DNA of 64,000 nt, taken from Epichloe hybrida (Eukaryota; Ascomycota; Sordariomycetes; Hypocreales; Clavicipitaceae). Made by a program: the position numbers and the translations under genes. The stretch covers positions 1,612,001-1,676,000 of the forward strand of contig JAFEKR010000003.1 of NCBI GenBank assembly GCA_019022495.1, read 5' to 3'. The number at the start of each line of letters is the position of its first letter. The stretch's first letter is position 1. Under the pieces are notes generated by a model, which saw only the letters and a program-made list of their open reading frames with translations, had not been told where the DNA came from and did no database searches. Shown here piece by piece: positions 1 to 11,260 of this stretch.

Positions 1-777
1 ACTATTATACTTAATAAGTTAAATACTAGGAAAGTAAAGATTAAATTTAGCCCTAGAGAACTAATTAAGGCACTAGGATTAATTAAAGTGCTAACTCTAT
101 TTAGAATTATTCTCTTTTAGGTAATCCCTATAAACACTTCCTTTCTCTTATGCCTTAATAATATAACCTACCTAAAGATTAATTTCTATATATTAAAGAA
201 CATTCTATAGTAAGGGAATATTAAGGTTCCTATTATATATAAATAGGGGTATATATAGATGCTTTTTAATAAAGAAGAAAGTTTTACTTAGAGTTATCTT
301 ATAGAAATTAAGCTTTATTAATTATATTAATGCTTTAAATACCCTTTAGTTTAATGTCTTTATGATTTACTATGTAAATTAGGGTATAAGGTTAAGTTTA
401 AAGCTATTAAGAAGCTAACTAAGGTTTACTAGTAATGCTAATTACACGCGGATAGCCTACATTAATTTAAATTCACTCTTTAGGATAAATATGCCTATAA
501 TTACGAAATTATTGTGAATATTATGTATATTAATAGTAACCGCCCTGTTCTGTAAGTTATTAATATAGCTATATCCTTTAATATAGCTAGATTTATTAAG
601 GATATCTTTGTAAAGACTATGTAGGAAGCACTTTGTCTTTACTAGATTAATATCTATCTAAGCCCCCTAGATTTAATTATTATAAACACTAGAATAACCT
701 TTAGAGGTAAGGAATTTAAGTAGCTTATGTTATTAATAGCGATTAAGATTAAAGATATTCCTATTAAGGCTTACTAT
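1..777 (+). pseudogene. Ty1/copia element C3, fragment 1: protease tail, GAG-pre-integrase and integrase core (RIP-decayed)
   Basis: This is the left-hand remnant of a copia polyprotein, cut by the window edge and by the hAT insertion. It aligns by eye with 45940-45966 plus 53191-53890 of copia C2: both share the run around 'taggttat/taggtaat..ataaacac' and the integrase passage near 'gaatttaagtagctt'. In frame it gives the HHCC-like pre-integrase region, then the integrase core. Stops are almost all TAA/TAG at expected Gln or Trp positions, so it is dead. The orientation is plus and the reading continues at 2291. Base composition is TpA-rich like the rest of the left arm. I see no LTR for this copy in the window. 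Confidence 0.75.
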
Positions 778-785
778 AGTATTAG
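778..785. repeat. 8-bp target site duplication (AGTATTAG), left
   Basis: AGTATTAG is repeated exactly at 2283-2290 on the far side of the inserted element. In the paralogous C2 copy near 53890 the sequence 'actatagtattag' is uninterrupted. An 8-bp duplication is typical of hAT transposons. Confidence 0.9.
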
Positions 786-1686
786 CAGAGCTTTACATGT
801 AGTGTAGTAAATGTAGTATTTTAACTTTTCGTGTAGTGTGTAGTGTAGTGAATTGTAGTGTAGTGTAGTATGTAGTGTAGTGTAGTAAATACTACACTAC
901 ACTACAAATACTACATGTAGTGTAGGGGTAAAATTAAAAGTGGGGCATATTAATATCTTATTATATTCCTTAGATTTTTCTTTATTAAGTTATTATAAGC
1001 CTTAATTTTTATTATTATTTAGTTATTTAGTTATAAATCTATAAAGTTTATACTTATTTAAACTATTAAGCTTATAGTAAGAATAGGGTAGCTTAATATA
1101 GTATCTTTTAGTATTTGTATATAGGTCTAATTTCTTACTAAATTTAAGAGATTACTTTACCTTTCTACCTTTTTTATTAGATTTATAATTTATTTTAATA
1201 TACTTTTTTTACTTTAAATCTAAGATTTACCCTAAAGAAATTATTTAGTATTATATATAAATAGAATATTATATTTAATAATAATATAACTATAATATTA
1301 AGCTATTTATAATAAAGAGATTATTTTACTTTATGTTATAAGAGGCTTTCTTTTTATATAACTATTTTATTTTAATTAGAAATAATTATATTAGTATTAG
1401 AGGTTTGTTAAGCTAAGGGTAATGTAAAAAACCTATAAAAAGCTCTTTAAAAAGGGCTAGAATAATATTTTTATTAAGATTTTAAAGGAATATAATATAT
1501 TTTCTTTTAATACTAAGATTAGAAAAAAACAGCTTTAAAAGTAAGTTTAAGAATTTAAACTATTTTTAGCTTACTTACTATATTATATATTATTCTAAAA
1601 AGTGGGTCTAAAGTAAGGCATACTAGTTATATATATACTTAGTTATAGCTTAAATTTTTTTTTTTTTTACCTTTAAAATAGTAGTA

Positions 1687-1900
1687 TTTATAAAAGTGGG
1701 TCTTAAAGTGGGTCTTATTAGTTATACCTTTTACTATAAATAGCTTTAATGTTTTTTCTGTAGTTAAGACTAAGTAAAAAAGGTATTTATAAAAGTGGAT
1801 CCAAAAGTGGGTCTTATTAGTTATACCTTTTACTATAAATAGCTTTTATGTTTTTTCTATAGTAAAGACTAAGTAAAAAGAGATTTCAATAAAAGTGGGT
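1687..1900. repeat. 100-bp tandem repeat inside the hAT element, about two copies
   Basis: The segment from 'ataaaagtgggtc' through 'agactaagtaaaaa' occurs at about 1687-1786 and again at 1787-1886 with few changes. A third partial start follows at about 1893. A more diverged 'aaaagtgggtctaaag' precedes it near 1597. Confidence 0.8.
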
Positions 1901-1930
1901 CTAAAGTGGGTCTTATTAAATCTTATAAAC

Positions 1931-2148
1931 TATAAGCTATTATAAGCTATTATAAGCTATTATAAGCTATTATAAGCTATTATAAGCTATTATAAGCTAT
2001 TATAAGCTATTATAAGCTATTATAAGCTATTATAAGCTATTATAAGCTATTATAAGCTATTATAAGCTATTATAAGCTATTATAAGCTATTATAAGCTAT
2101 TATGAGCTATTATAAGCTATTATGAGCTATTATAAGCTATTATAAGTA
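1931..2148. repeat. Minisatellite, 10-bp unit TATAAGCTAT, about 22 copies
   Basis: This is a nearly perfect head-to-tail array of a 10-bp unit; two units read TATGAGCTAT. The same unit forms the array at 57614-57858, in the same position relative to the right end of the second hAT copy. The array is therefore part of the transposon family, not a chance local expansion. Confidence 0.95.
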
Positions 2149-2290
2149 ATTATATTAATAAAAATCATAAATACTACAAATACTACAAAATACTACATGT
2201 AGTGTAGTGTAGTAAAAAAAATCTCTTGTAGTGTAGTGTGTAGTGTAGTGTAGTATATAGTGTAGTGTAGTGCAAAGCTCTGAGTATTAG

Positions 2291-3740
2291 TAAGGTTAAG
2301 TAATATCACAGGCCGCTCTAAAAAGCCTATAATATTATTAGATAAGAATGCCTAATAACGCTAGAGCCCGTGGCGTTGTAAATGGCAGTTAAAGCTATAA
2401 ATAATACTATAGGATTAAATAGTCTTATGCTAATAGTCCTTGTTTTTAGCGCGTATTCTTGTATAGTTAAGGAATTACCTCTATTACTAGATATTATATA
2501 ATAAGCCCTTATAATCTAACTAGTAATAAAGGAAGTTAAGCGTATTTATGCCTAACGGAAGGTTAGTAATGCCCTTACTATAAGGAATAGTCCTAATACC
2601 TCTATAACTATTAACCTCCTACTAGGATTACTTATATGTATATAGCGTGAAGGTAAAGGATAGAGAGAACCCTATAAGCTATTAGCTATAGAAGGTAAAA
2701 CTTACACTCTGAAGCTCCCTGAAGGCCCTAAAGCTTTTAGATTAACCTCTATTAAGCCTTTTTATAAAGATCCTAATAAAAAGAGACCTCCTAAGAGCGT
2801 AGAGAACTAAGATGCCTCCCTATAACCTATAGCTACCTCTCCTATTAATCCCCTAAGGTAAGGACCTAGAAGACCTTAAAAGAACCCTTCTATTATTATA
2901 TCTAATATTAATTACGTAAATTAAATAAAAGATAAGACTAATATCTTTCTATTAGCTAAGGAAAGCTTTAATCTTAAGCTTATAATCTAATTATGTAAGG
3001 AAGGAATTATTAAGACCCCTAGCAAACCCTTTAAGCTATTTACTAAAGCTAAAATTAATACTCTAATTAAATAAGGTGTGTTCGAATTCATTAAATATAA
3101 TAAAAGAGAACATAGTGAAACTTGAATTTTTAATTCCTGTATTATTAATAAAGTAAAGGGCAAGATAATAGATCTATATAAGAAGTTAAGGCTTGTAATC
3201 TAAGGTTGTAGTAATAAAGAGAAGCTAGCAATCCTTACATAGGCCCTAATAATCTAATAAGCTAGCTAGCAATTAATCCTTGTGATAACACCTATGTTAT
3301 TATTACTAGGCCTTATCCTCTAGCTTTGTAACATTACACAGGCCTATATATAAGCACAAACGCTTCTTAGTTATATAATTCTAGCCTGAATCCCTATCTA
3401 AATCCATTACCTATACCCTATAGGTATAATAATATAAGTAATTAAGCCTTTATATAGTATTATAGAAGCTAGCACTTACTAGTAGGTAATATATTATTAT
3501 TACTATAGAGAAATACTCTAGATAATAACCTCTATGTTTAACCTATGCCTGCTTATAATAATAAAGGAGAACCTAACCTTTGTGTGTATAGGGATATAGA
3601 CTAATAATATAATTAGACTATCTAACTATAAGTTCTCTTAATAAGAGAAAGATTAATTAAAAGCTACTTCTTTTACTACTAAACTAAAGTAAATCCTTTC
3701 TATAGGGAACCTACTAACCTTTAATAGTAGTATTATTACT
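2291..3740 (+). pseudogene. Copia C3, fragment 2: integrase C-terminus and reverse transcriptase
   Basis: This continues fragment 1 after the hAT. The start (about 2300-2800) reads as the end of integrase and its linker, with the passage giving INNTIGLNSL as in fungal copia integrases. From about 2990 the frame reads as reverse transcriptase (…KGKIIDLYKKLRLVI-stop-G…), the same block seen in C2 at about 54720 and, on the other strand, at 14131-14313. The catalytic box near 3595 reads QTNN where the family has QTDD, a G-to-A change at both Asp codons. There are many TAA/TAG stops. The gypsy A insertion interrupts it at 3741-3745. Confidence 0.75.
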
Positions 3741-3745
3741 CTTAA

Positions 3746-3936
3746 TGTGAGGCCCTACTTATAACACAGGTGCACCCTGCTAGCGCACCACACTGTAGGG
3801 CTAGGTCTACGTGACACTAGCAAGCCACTAGCTATAAGTTAGTGACTCGCACGCATAACACACTTAGACCTAGTAAGCTTTAGTTAATATATAAACGCCC
3901 CTATACCTCTTACCTAGCTATCCCTTTATTCTTATA
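3746..3936 (+). repeat. Gypsy A 5' LTR (191 bp)
   Basis: It runs from TGTGAGGCCC to TTCTTATA and matches 10115-10305. The outer (left) half keeps CA/TG/CG dinucleotides, while the inner (right) half has them converted to TA. The 3' LTR shows the mirror-image pattern. Confidence 0.92.
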
Positions 3937-3939
3937 ATT

Positions 3940-3948
3940 CTAAAGCTT
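3940..3948 (+). other. Putative self-priming primer-binding site of gypsy A
   Basis: CTAAAGCTT starts 3 nt (ATT) after the LTR. It is the exact reverse complement of AAGCTTTAG at 3875-3883 inside the same LTR, 53-61 nt before the LTR end. No TGG-starting tRNA site is seen. The layout matches Tf1/sushi elements, which prime from their own transcript 5' end. In the less mutated 3' LTR the partner reads AAGCTTCAG (10244-10252), which would pair with an unmutated CTGAAGCTT. Confidence 0.6.
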
Positions 3949-4129
3949 CTCCTACTAGCTACCTAAGAGTAATATAAGGGGGAGAATAACCTAATTTACT
4001 AGAACTATACTATATATTACTTAGGATTAGCTAGATAATAGTAATACTATAGCTAGGGATATATAATATTTTATAACCTTATCTAAAGCTATACCCTTTA
4101 CTATAAGGGTAAAAGAGGTAGTAGTTAGA

Positions 4130-5040
4130 GAGTAAATTACCTAGCTTAAGTAACTTAAGGAACTATAGAATTAAGAAAAGGAGCTTACTAACTTAATATA
4201 ATCTTATTAAGAACTAGTAAAAAGGGGCTAAAAGGATAGCTTATTCTTAAGCCTTAGTAGCTAAGAAGTTAAGGTCTAAAATATTATAAAACTCTAATAC
4301 CTTATAAACCTATAGAAGTATAAGATATAGCTTAATAACCTTAACTATGCCTTTAAGGGGGTAAAGAAGAAGTATTACTAGGATAACTAAAAGATTCTCT
4401 TTACACTTAACTATATATATATAAACTATTAGGCTAGATAGGACTAATATATTAAAGAATAACTAGCTAATAGTTAAGATTATTCTAAGGATAACTAGGA
4501 TAAGTTCTAAGACTAGACCCTTACGTTACTTAAAGACTTTATAAGTTATAATATATAAATAGCTACATAGCTAGAAAACGTAAAGCAAAAGGAAAGCTAG
4601 AGTTCTATTAAGTTTAGTATTTACTTAGATTTACTAGAGAAACACCTAGAATATACTTTAGAAAAGACCTATACTCTTATATTCTTTATAAAATTACTTC
4701 CTAACTTATAAGATTATATTAACTTATATATAGATATTACTAGTCTAATATAAGAAGATATTATATAACTCACCTAGTAATTCTAGGAGGTAATATTAAA
4801 GAATAAGTAAAAGCTAAATAATTTAGAAAAGAAGGGGCTATATAAGGTAGCTTAATACTAAAGATATAACTCCCTATAAGGGTATTAGCTAAATAAGAAC
4901 TAAAGAGATAAGAATAAGGATAAGGAAAAGACCCTAGCTACCTATCTAAATAATAATAGACTATAAGGAAGAAAATAGTGCTTTAATTATAGTAGTATAA
5001 AGCACCTTATTTATAATTATAATAAGCTAAGGAAAGACTA
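4130..5040 (+). pseudogene. Gypsy A gag remnant with a mutated zinc knuckle
   Basis: This is the capsid-like region between the 5' leader and protease. Near its end (4980-5022) the frame reads C-F-N-Y-x4-H-x4-Y. This is a CCHC knuckle (C-x2-C-x4-H-x4-C) in which the second and fourth Cys codons TGT have become TAT. In copy C (47828-47870) the His codon has also become TAT. Tryptophan and glutamine positions are stops. The start codon is not certain. Confidence 0.65.
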
Positions 5041-5089
5041 GTAAGAGAGCTAGGAAAACTCCTAGAGGTAAAAGTAAAAGCCCTTACCT

Positions 5090-8000
5090 TTACCTTAGAT
5101 ACTAGGGTACTAATAGAATACTAATTCTATACACTAGTTACCCTTTATAGGCATAAAGATATTAAAATAGTAGCGGATCTTAATAGTTACGCTAAGATTA
5201 ATATTATAAGCGCTTAATTTACACAGACTTATAAGCTTAATTAGGCTAAGGCTATAGCACCTATCTTAAAGGTAGTAAGGGCTCTAATAGTCCCTTAATA
5301 TAGTATCTATAAGGTACTTATTATAATTAAAGATTTATAAGGCAAAAAGAAAGATCTTAAGTTACTATATATAACTATTAATAAGGACCTAAGAGTAGAG
5401 GGAAGCCCTATATTAAATAGAATATATATACTTATGGAAGAATATATATATCTTTGCTTATACTTATAAGAATAGTGGTTTAAAAAGAGAAAGGTAGCCT
5501 TTTTACTACTAACTCCCTATAAGTTTATAAAGGTAATATATAATAAGATAATTATATATACTATTATAAGCGTATTAAAGAATAAGTTTATCCCTCTTAA
5601 AGATAAAGAGAAGGTAAGAGTATATAGAACTATTAAAGATATCCTAGAGGAACTATATAAGTTTAAAGATATATTTATATTAGATAAGGTAAGGAGCCTC
5701 TTATTAAAGAAGTTAACTAACTATATAATTAATCTTATACTAGGAGCTATACCCCTATATAAACTAATCTATTCTCTCTCCTAAAGTAAGCTTAGAGAGC
5801 TTTAGAAATATATTAATAATAACCTAAAGAAAGGCTAGATAAGACCCTTAAAGAGCCTAGTAGGTATGCCTATTCTATTTATACTAAAGAAGGATAGAAC
5901 ACTCTAGCTATATATTAACTATTAAGGGCTTAATAAGGTAATATAGAAGAATTACTATGCTCTCCCCCTGATTTTAGAGATCCTTAATTAATACTAAGGG
6001 GCCTATTTCTTTTCTAAGATTAATATTAAGGATGCGTATTACTAAATTTATATTAAAGAGAGTAATAAGTAGAAGATAGCTTTTTACATGTGTTATAGGC
6101 ACTATAAGTACCTTATAATGCCTTTTAGGTTAATAAATACCTTAGTTACTTTCTAGAGTTATATCTATAAGGCGTTATATAAGCTAGTTAATACTATTTA
6201 TATAGTATATCTAAATAATATCTTAATCTTCTCTAAGATAAAGAAGAAGCACACTAAATATATTAAGTAAGTTCTTAAATATATAAGGTTAGTAGAGTTA
6301 TATATAAAACCCTCTAAGTGCTCTTTCTATAAAGAATTAGTAAAATTCCTAGGATTTATTCTCTCTATTAATAGGATATTAATAGATACTTACTAGGTTA
6401 ATATAATTAGAGAATAGAAGGAGCTAATAAGTTTTAAGAATATATAGTTATTCCTTAGGTTCTATAACTTTTATTAATAGTTTATCTATAAATACTCTAG
6501 GATTATAGCACCTCTTTATATGCTAATAAAAGGTAGTTAAAATAGTATCTAGACTAGGAGGTTTATATTTAGAGAAAAGGAGTAGTTAGTATTTAACTAG
6601 CTAAAAGATGCCTTTTAGTAAGCGCCTTTACTCTAATACTATAACCTAAGTTAAGTGGTGTATATTAAGATAAATACCTTGATTTTTGTAATAGTAGGAA
6701 TCCTATCTTAGTAGGATAATAAGGGCTATTAGTATCTAGTAGCCTTTTAGTTAAGGAAGTTTATAGACACTAAATATAACTATAGCATAGCTAATTAAGA
6801 GTTACTTGCTATAGTAAAGTTATTTAAATACTAGTAATATTATATTAAAGGTGTAAAGACACTTATAGAGGTCCTATTAGACTACTATAACCTATAGACC
6901 TTTATAAGGTAGTAGAAGCTAAATAGAAGATAAGTATAATAGTATATATTCCTTTACTCTTTCTATTTTATAATTAAGTATAGACTAGGGAAGAGTAACC
7001 TTATAAATACACTATTAAGAAAGTCTAATTATAAGGGTAAACCTATATTAAATAAGGCGCTCCTACTAGAGCTTTAAAGGAAGATAGTAAATATCTTTAT
7101 AGTAGAAGAAGAAGTACTAATATATTAAAGAAGTTATAGTGTAATACTAGTCTTAAAACTTACTAAGGTAAGAGTAGCCTAGGTAAAAGGCTAGTTAGCT
7201 ACTATAGATCTAGTAATAGGTTAGCTAAATAAAGGTAATTTTAAGGAGAAGGTAATATGTGTTTAAGATATTAGTATAGTATAAGCGATTTAGGGGGCTA
7301 TTATATTACTAAATCCTTACTAATCTATAGTAAATAAACTATTAGTATAACTATTATAAAAGGCATAGGACTAAGATCTAGATTAATAAAAGCGTGAAGG
7401 TAAGGTTAACTCCTAAGTAAAAGGGAGGGAAAAAGCTAGTCTATAGTTACGTAGCGTAAGAGGCCTCCTAATATATAAAGACTAGGTAGTTATTCTGTAG
7501 GAGCCTATCTTATAATAGGAGCTTTTATAGCTACACTATAATAATTTATTAGTAAGTTACTTTAGGACTAAATATACTCTTAAACTACTAAAATATTACT
7601 ATTAGTAGCTAGTAATAAGTAAAGCTATTTTAGACTATATATCTAGCTACAAAGTATACTAGCATATGGTAGCTAGGAGGCACTACCTATATAGAAGCCT
7701 TAAATCGCTACTAATACTAAGGTAATTATAGGTAGAGATCTTAATAGATTTTATTATAGGATTACTACTAGTATAGCTAGGTAACTAAGAAACTAACGTA
7801 ATCCTAGTAATTATAGACTAATTTACTAAGTACTTTATCTTCCTCCCTATATAGACTATAATTAATATAGCTAAATTAGTAAAGCTATTTTATAAGGAGA
7901 TTAAGCTTTAATTTAGGGTGCTAGAGGGCATTATATCTAATAGAGGATTAGTATTTATAAGCTAATTCTAGTTAGATATATATTACTTATTATATGTAAA

Positions 8001-8800
8001 GCATAGGCTTTTAATAGTATTTTACCCCTAAACTAATAAGTAAATAAAGAGAATAAACTAAGTACTTAAATATTACTTATAATACTTTATTAAAGAAAAC
8101 TAATAGCTATAGCTAAAGCTACTCCTAATAGCTTAATTTATATATAATAATACTATTAATAGGATAATAGGTTACTCCCCTAACTACACTCTTATAGGCT
8201 ATTTACCTAAGTTTTATCTAGCTCTTAAGGGTAAGAGTAAGGAGGGGGAGGTCCTAGAAGCCTACGCATATGTATAAAAGCTAAATAAGGTTAGGGAGAA
8301 ACTAGCATATAACTAGGTAAGAGCTACTAAAGCATAAGTAAAGTATTATAACTAATAATACTAGCTATTAACCTTAAAAAGAGAAGACTTAGTACTACTA
8401 TTAGTAAAGAATATTAGACTTAAGAATATAAAACAGAAGCTAACCCCTAGATTTATTAGGCTATTTTAGATACTTAATGCTATAGGTAAATAAGTATACT
8501 AACTAGCGCTACCTAATAAGTATAGTTAACTATATAATATATTCCACATCAGTCTATTAAAGCTATAGAATTACTAGAAAGATGCTATAGATAAAGAAAT
8601 ACTAATACTAGACCTTAAAGATAAAGATAATAAATTTAAAGTTAAAGAAGTTAAGAATTATAAGAAGACTTATAAAGGTAATAAATACCTAGTAAAATAG
8701 AAGGGTTAGCTAAGTAAATATAATTAATAGGTAGTAGTAAAAGATATAGAAGGCGCTTAATATATAATTTAGGCCTTTTATTAAAGTAAAATAAGGAGGA
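5090..8800 (+). pseudogene. Gypsy A pol remnant: protease, RT, RNase H, integrase, chromodomain
   Basis: In one frame, with many TAG/TAA, the order is: protease around 5090-5300; RT about 5690-6270, with the catalytic box reading YLNNILIFS for the usual YxDDILIFS; RNase H about 6650-7010; integrase zinc-binding region about 7520-7700; integrase core about 7730-8200, where the DGQTERVNQ-type block reads with Lys for Glu; a GPY/F-like stretch near 8445; and a chromodomain at about 8625-8790 (KYLVK-stop-KG…). The catalytic Asp-to-Asn and Gln-to-stop changes are single C-to-T or G-to-A transitions. The chromodomain places it with fungal chromoviruses. Confidence 0.85.
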
Positions 8801-10104
8801 AGGATAGTAAGTTATAAGTAAATCATAAGCACTAAGGAATAATATTACTATAGTAAAGGCTTAATATTATTAGTTACCTAAAAATTCTATATAGAGGCTT
8901 ATGTTATATTACAAAAAACAAAGGAAATAGCGCCTAAAGCGTAGGTAAAGTAACTAGAAAACCCTCTATTATAGCCCCTAGATAGGAGATAACCTTACTA
9001 TTAATAAACCTATACTTTACCTTATTCTTATTAGCCTAAATTACCTCCTTTATAGTATAGAAAAAGTAGTGTACTACTATAGCCTAAGTAATATAGCTTA
9101 GATTTAATAAATAAAGCTAAAGAACTATACACGCTTCCTATATAGCTATAGTATTCTCTAGGTTCTCCTATTAAAATATTAGTAAAGCCCTAGTAAATAG
9201 ATAATAAAAAGCTAAGGGTAAACTAAAAGAGAGAGAAATAAGGCTATAGCTACTAAGGTAACTTATAACTACTACTAAGAGACTAGATAGCTCTAGTAAG
9301 AAATAGAGGTAGCCTATATAGAAAGGTTAGTAAATAATAAGTAATTAGGTTAGGATTTAATAGACTTAATATGCCTTTATAGCACTAGTTAACCTAAAGG
9401 TAATGTAGTATAAGGTGTTTATATAGTTAAATCCTATAACTAAGTTAAGGATATACTTAGTAAAGCTATAGTAAGTCTTCTCTAAAAAAACACTAATACC
9501 CTCTTTATTTAGGGCGGAAATAGTAGCGCTTATAAGGGCCTATACTTACTTATAAATAACCATTAGGTTAGAAAAGTTACTAGCTATTATTACTATAGCC
9601 TAGTATAGAAAAGTCAGTAAGTTAGAAGTATATAGTAATAGAATACTAAGTAACTTACTATCTTATAGGTATTACTATGCTTATTATATTAGAGATAATA
9701 CTTTAACTACTTATCCCTAGTAGCACTACTCCTAAGTAAAGAATAAGGAAAACTATATATAATCCTTAGTAAAGTAGCCTTAATTAGTAAGTGCCTCTTA
9801 AAGTTAGTATAGCTAGTGTGTAAGTAGTGTATATAAGAGCACTTATAGAAGCAAATAGTATTAGCTTTTATAATAAAATAGTAAGGATAAGTATATAATA
9901 AGTTAAGGTAAATAAAGTCTAATTAAAATTAATTAGAATAGTCTAGAGTTATAAGAAGGAAAAGGAAGTAATATAATAGTAAGTTATAATAAAATTTATA
10001 TTATAAAGCTAACTGATTTATTTGTTATTATTTTTATTATTAGCTAGTTAGTAAATAGCTATATTAAGGCTAGGGAAAGCTATTTAGGAGCCTAGCTATA
10101 AGTA
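8800..10104 (+). other. 3' region of gypsy A, unrecognised and different from gypsy B and C
   Basis: There are about 1.3 kb between the chromodomain and the primer tract. The first ~40 bp and the last ~80 bp resemble copy C (51640-51670 and about 52900-52980), but I could not align the middle. No domain is recognisable on either strand and the sequence is saturated with TAA/TAG. Confidence 0.6.
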
Positions 10105-10114
10105 AGGGGATAAT

Positions 10115-10305
10115 TATAAGGCCTTACTTATAATATAGGTGTACCCCACTAGCACACCACGCTATAGGGCTAGGTTCACGTAACACTAGCAAGCTACTAG
10201 CTATAAGTTAGCGACTCGCACGCATAACACACTTAGACCTAGCAAGCTTCAGTCAATATACGAACGCCCCCATACCTCTCGCCTAGCTATCCCTTTGTTC
10301 TCACA
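10115..10305 (+). repeat. Gypsy A 3' LTR (191 bp)
   Basis: It starts TATAAGGCC (TGTGAGGCC with two G-to-A changes) and ends TTCTCACA. The same-length partner is at 3746-3936. CTTAA follows at 10306-10310. Confidence 0.92.
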
Positions 10306-10310
10306 CTTAA

Positions 10311-11260
10311 GAATAATATAATTACACTAAGGTAAAGAGGCTAGAGTAAAAAGCTTTAATTAATCCTACTAACTAATTTAAAATAGGCGTACATAGAATA
10401 ACAAGCTTAAGGCGCGTACATTACCTTGATCTGCTAACCTAAAGCCTATTTTAACCTCTCTATTACTATATAATACTAAGACCTAAGGATTAAGGTTTAT
10501 ACTATTTATCTTCAGAAAGCAAAGCTTTTTATATTTATAGATAGATTATTTACTAATAACTAAGACCTTACTTTTTAACTAGGCTACGTGCTTATCCTAG
10601 CTAGTGAAGTCTAAAAGGAAGGCACCTTTATAATCTTAATATTATGCACTATAGCTTTACTAAGAGTAAAAGAGTTATAAGAAGTGTGCTTGCCTCTAAG
10701 ATTTACGGCATGGTTACTAGTGCTATATGGCTTATGTAATCTTTAACGCTTAGATTAATTACTCATAGATTAAACCTTCCTATAATTCCTATTATTATCT
10801 ATACTAATTTATACTCTATATAAATACCTTATTAAGCTTAGTCAGAAAGCAAAGCTTTTTAATATTTATAGATAGATTATTTACTAATAACTAAGACCTT
10901 ACTTTTTAACTAGGCTACGTGCTTATCCTAGCTAGTGAAGTCTAAAAGGAAGGCACCTTTATAATCTAAGGTAATATTATGCACTATAGCTTTACTAAGA
11001 GTAAAAGAGTTATAAGAAGTGTGCTTGCCTCTAAGATTTACGGCATGGTTACTAGTGCTAATATGGCTTATGTAATCTTAATAACGCTTAGATTAATTAC
11101 TCATAGATTAAACCTTCCTATAATTCCTATTATTATCTATACTAATTTATACTCTATATAAATACCTTATTAAGCTTAGTACTATAAAAGAGAAGCGCCT
11201 TATAATTAATATCATAGCCTTTTATTAATTATACAAGTAATAAGAGATCTGCGAGATCAG
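10311..11260 (+). pseudogene. Copia C3, fragment 3: RT C-terminus and RNase H
   Basis: This resumes the copia frame after gypsy A. The RNase H block is recognisable: TNN-x-DL…LGYVLILASE, then GNIMHYSFTKSKRVIRSVLASKIY and IIIYTNLYSIYKYLIKLS, matching C2 at about 55625-55960. The block is present twice in tandem, and the second unit is the better preserved one, holding an open stretch at 10979-11161. The terminal block (KEKRLIINIIAF…) ends near 11220-11260. Stops and a degraded catalytic Asp make it non-functional. Confidence 0.75.
10513..11180 (+). repeat. 330/338-bp tandem duplication of the copia C3 RNase H segment
   Basis: Unit 1 (10513-10842) and unit 2 (10843-11180) both begin CAGAAAGCAAAGC and end AAGCTTAGT. 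They are nearly identical in sequence. Unit 1 lacks 8 bases in four places relative to unit 2 (1 in the T/A run at about 10530, 4 near 10645, 1 near 10722, 2 near 10742). There are almost no substitutions, which is unusual beside heavily substituted RIP copies. Confidence 0.92.

Larger units (their letters stand above)
786..2282. mobile_element. Non-autonomous hAT-type DNA transposon (copy 1, 1497 bp)
   Basis: The ends are CAGAGCTTTACA and TGCAAAGCTCTG, an inverted repeat matching 11 of 12 positions. They are flanked by the exact 8-bp duplication AGTATTAG, which is the hAT hallmark. Both subterminal regions (about 797-925 and 2165-2270) are filled with short GTAGT/TGTAGTG direct and inverted repeats, as expected for hAT transposase binding sites. 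Inside are an AT-rich segment, a 100-bp tandem repeat and a 10-bp minisatellite. No transposase-like reading frame is visible, so it would depend on a transposase made elsewhere. It splits the integrase of copia C3. A related right end lies at 58061-58072. Confidence 0.85.
3746..10305 (+). mobile_element. Complete Ty3/gypsy chromodomain LTR retrotransposon, gypsy A (6560 bp)
   Basis: A 5-bp duplication CTTAA (3741-3745 and 10306-10310) flanks termini TGTGAGGCCC and TTCTCACA. The two LTRs are both 191 bp. Between them lie gag, protease, RT, RNase H, integrase and a C-terminal chromodomain, in gypsy order, followed by about 1.3 kb of unrecognised sequence and a G-rich plus-strand primer site (10105-10114). 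Every domain carries RIP-type stops, so it is non-functional. Copies B and C share LTR and pol sequence but have 202-bp LTRs and a different 3' region. Confidence 0.92.

Noticed and set aside
1931..2148. Regular short-period array, first thought of as a CRISPR-like or centromeric repeat
   Set aside because: The unit is 10 bp without spacers, and the array lies inside a hAT-type element in both copies; it is a minisatellite.
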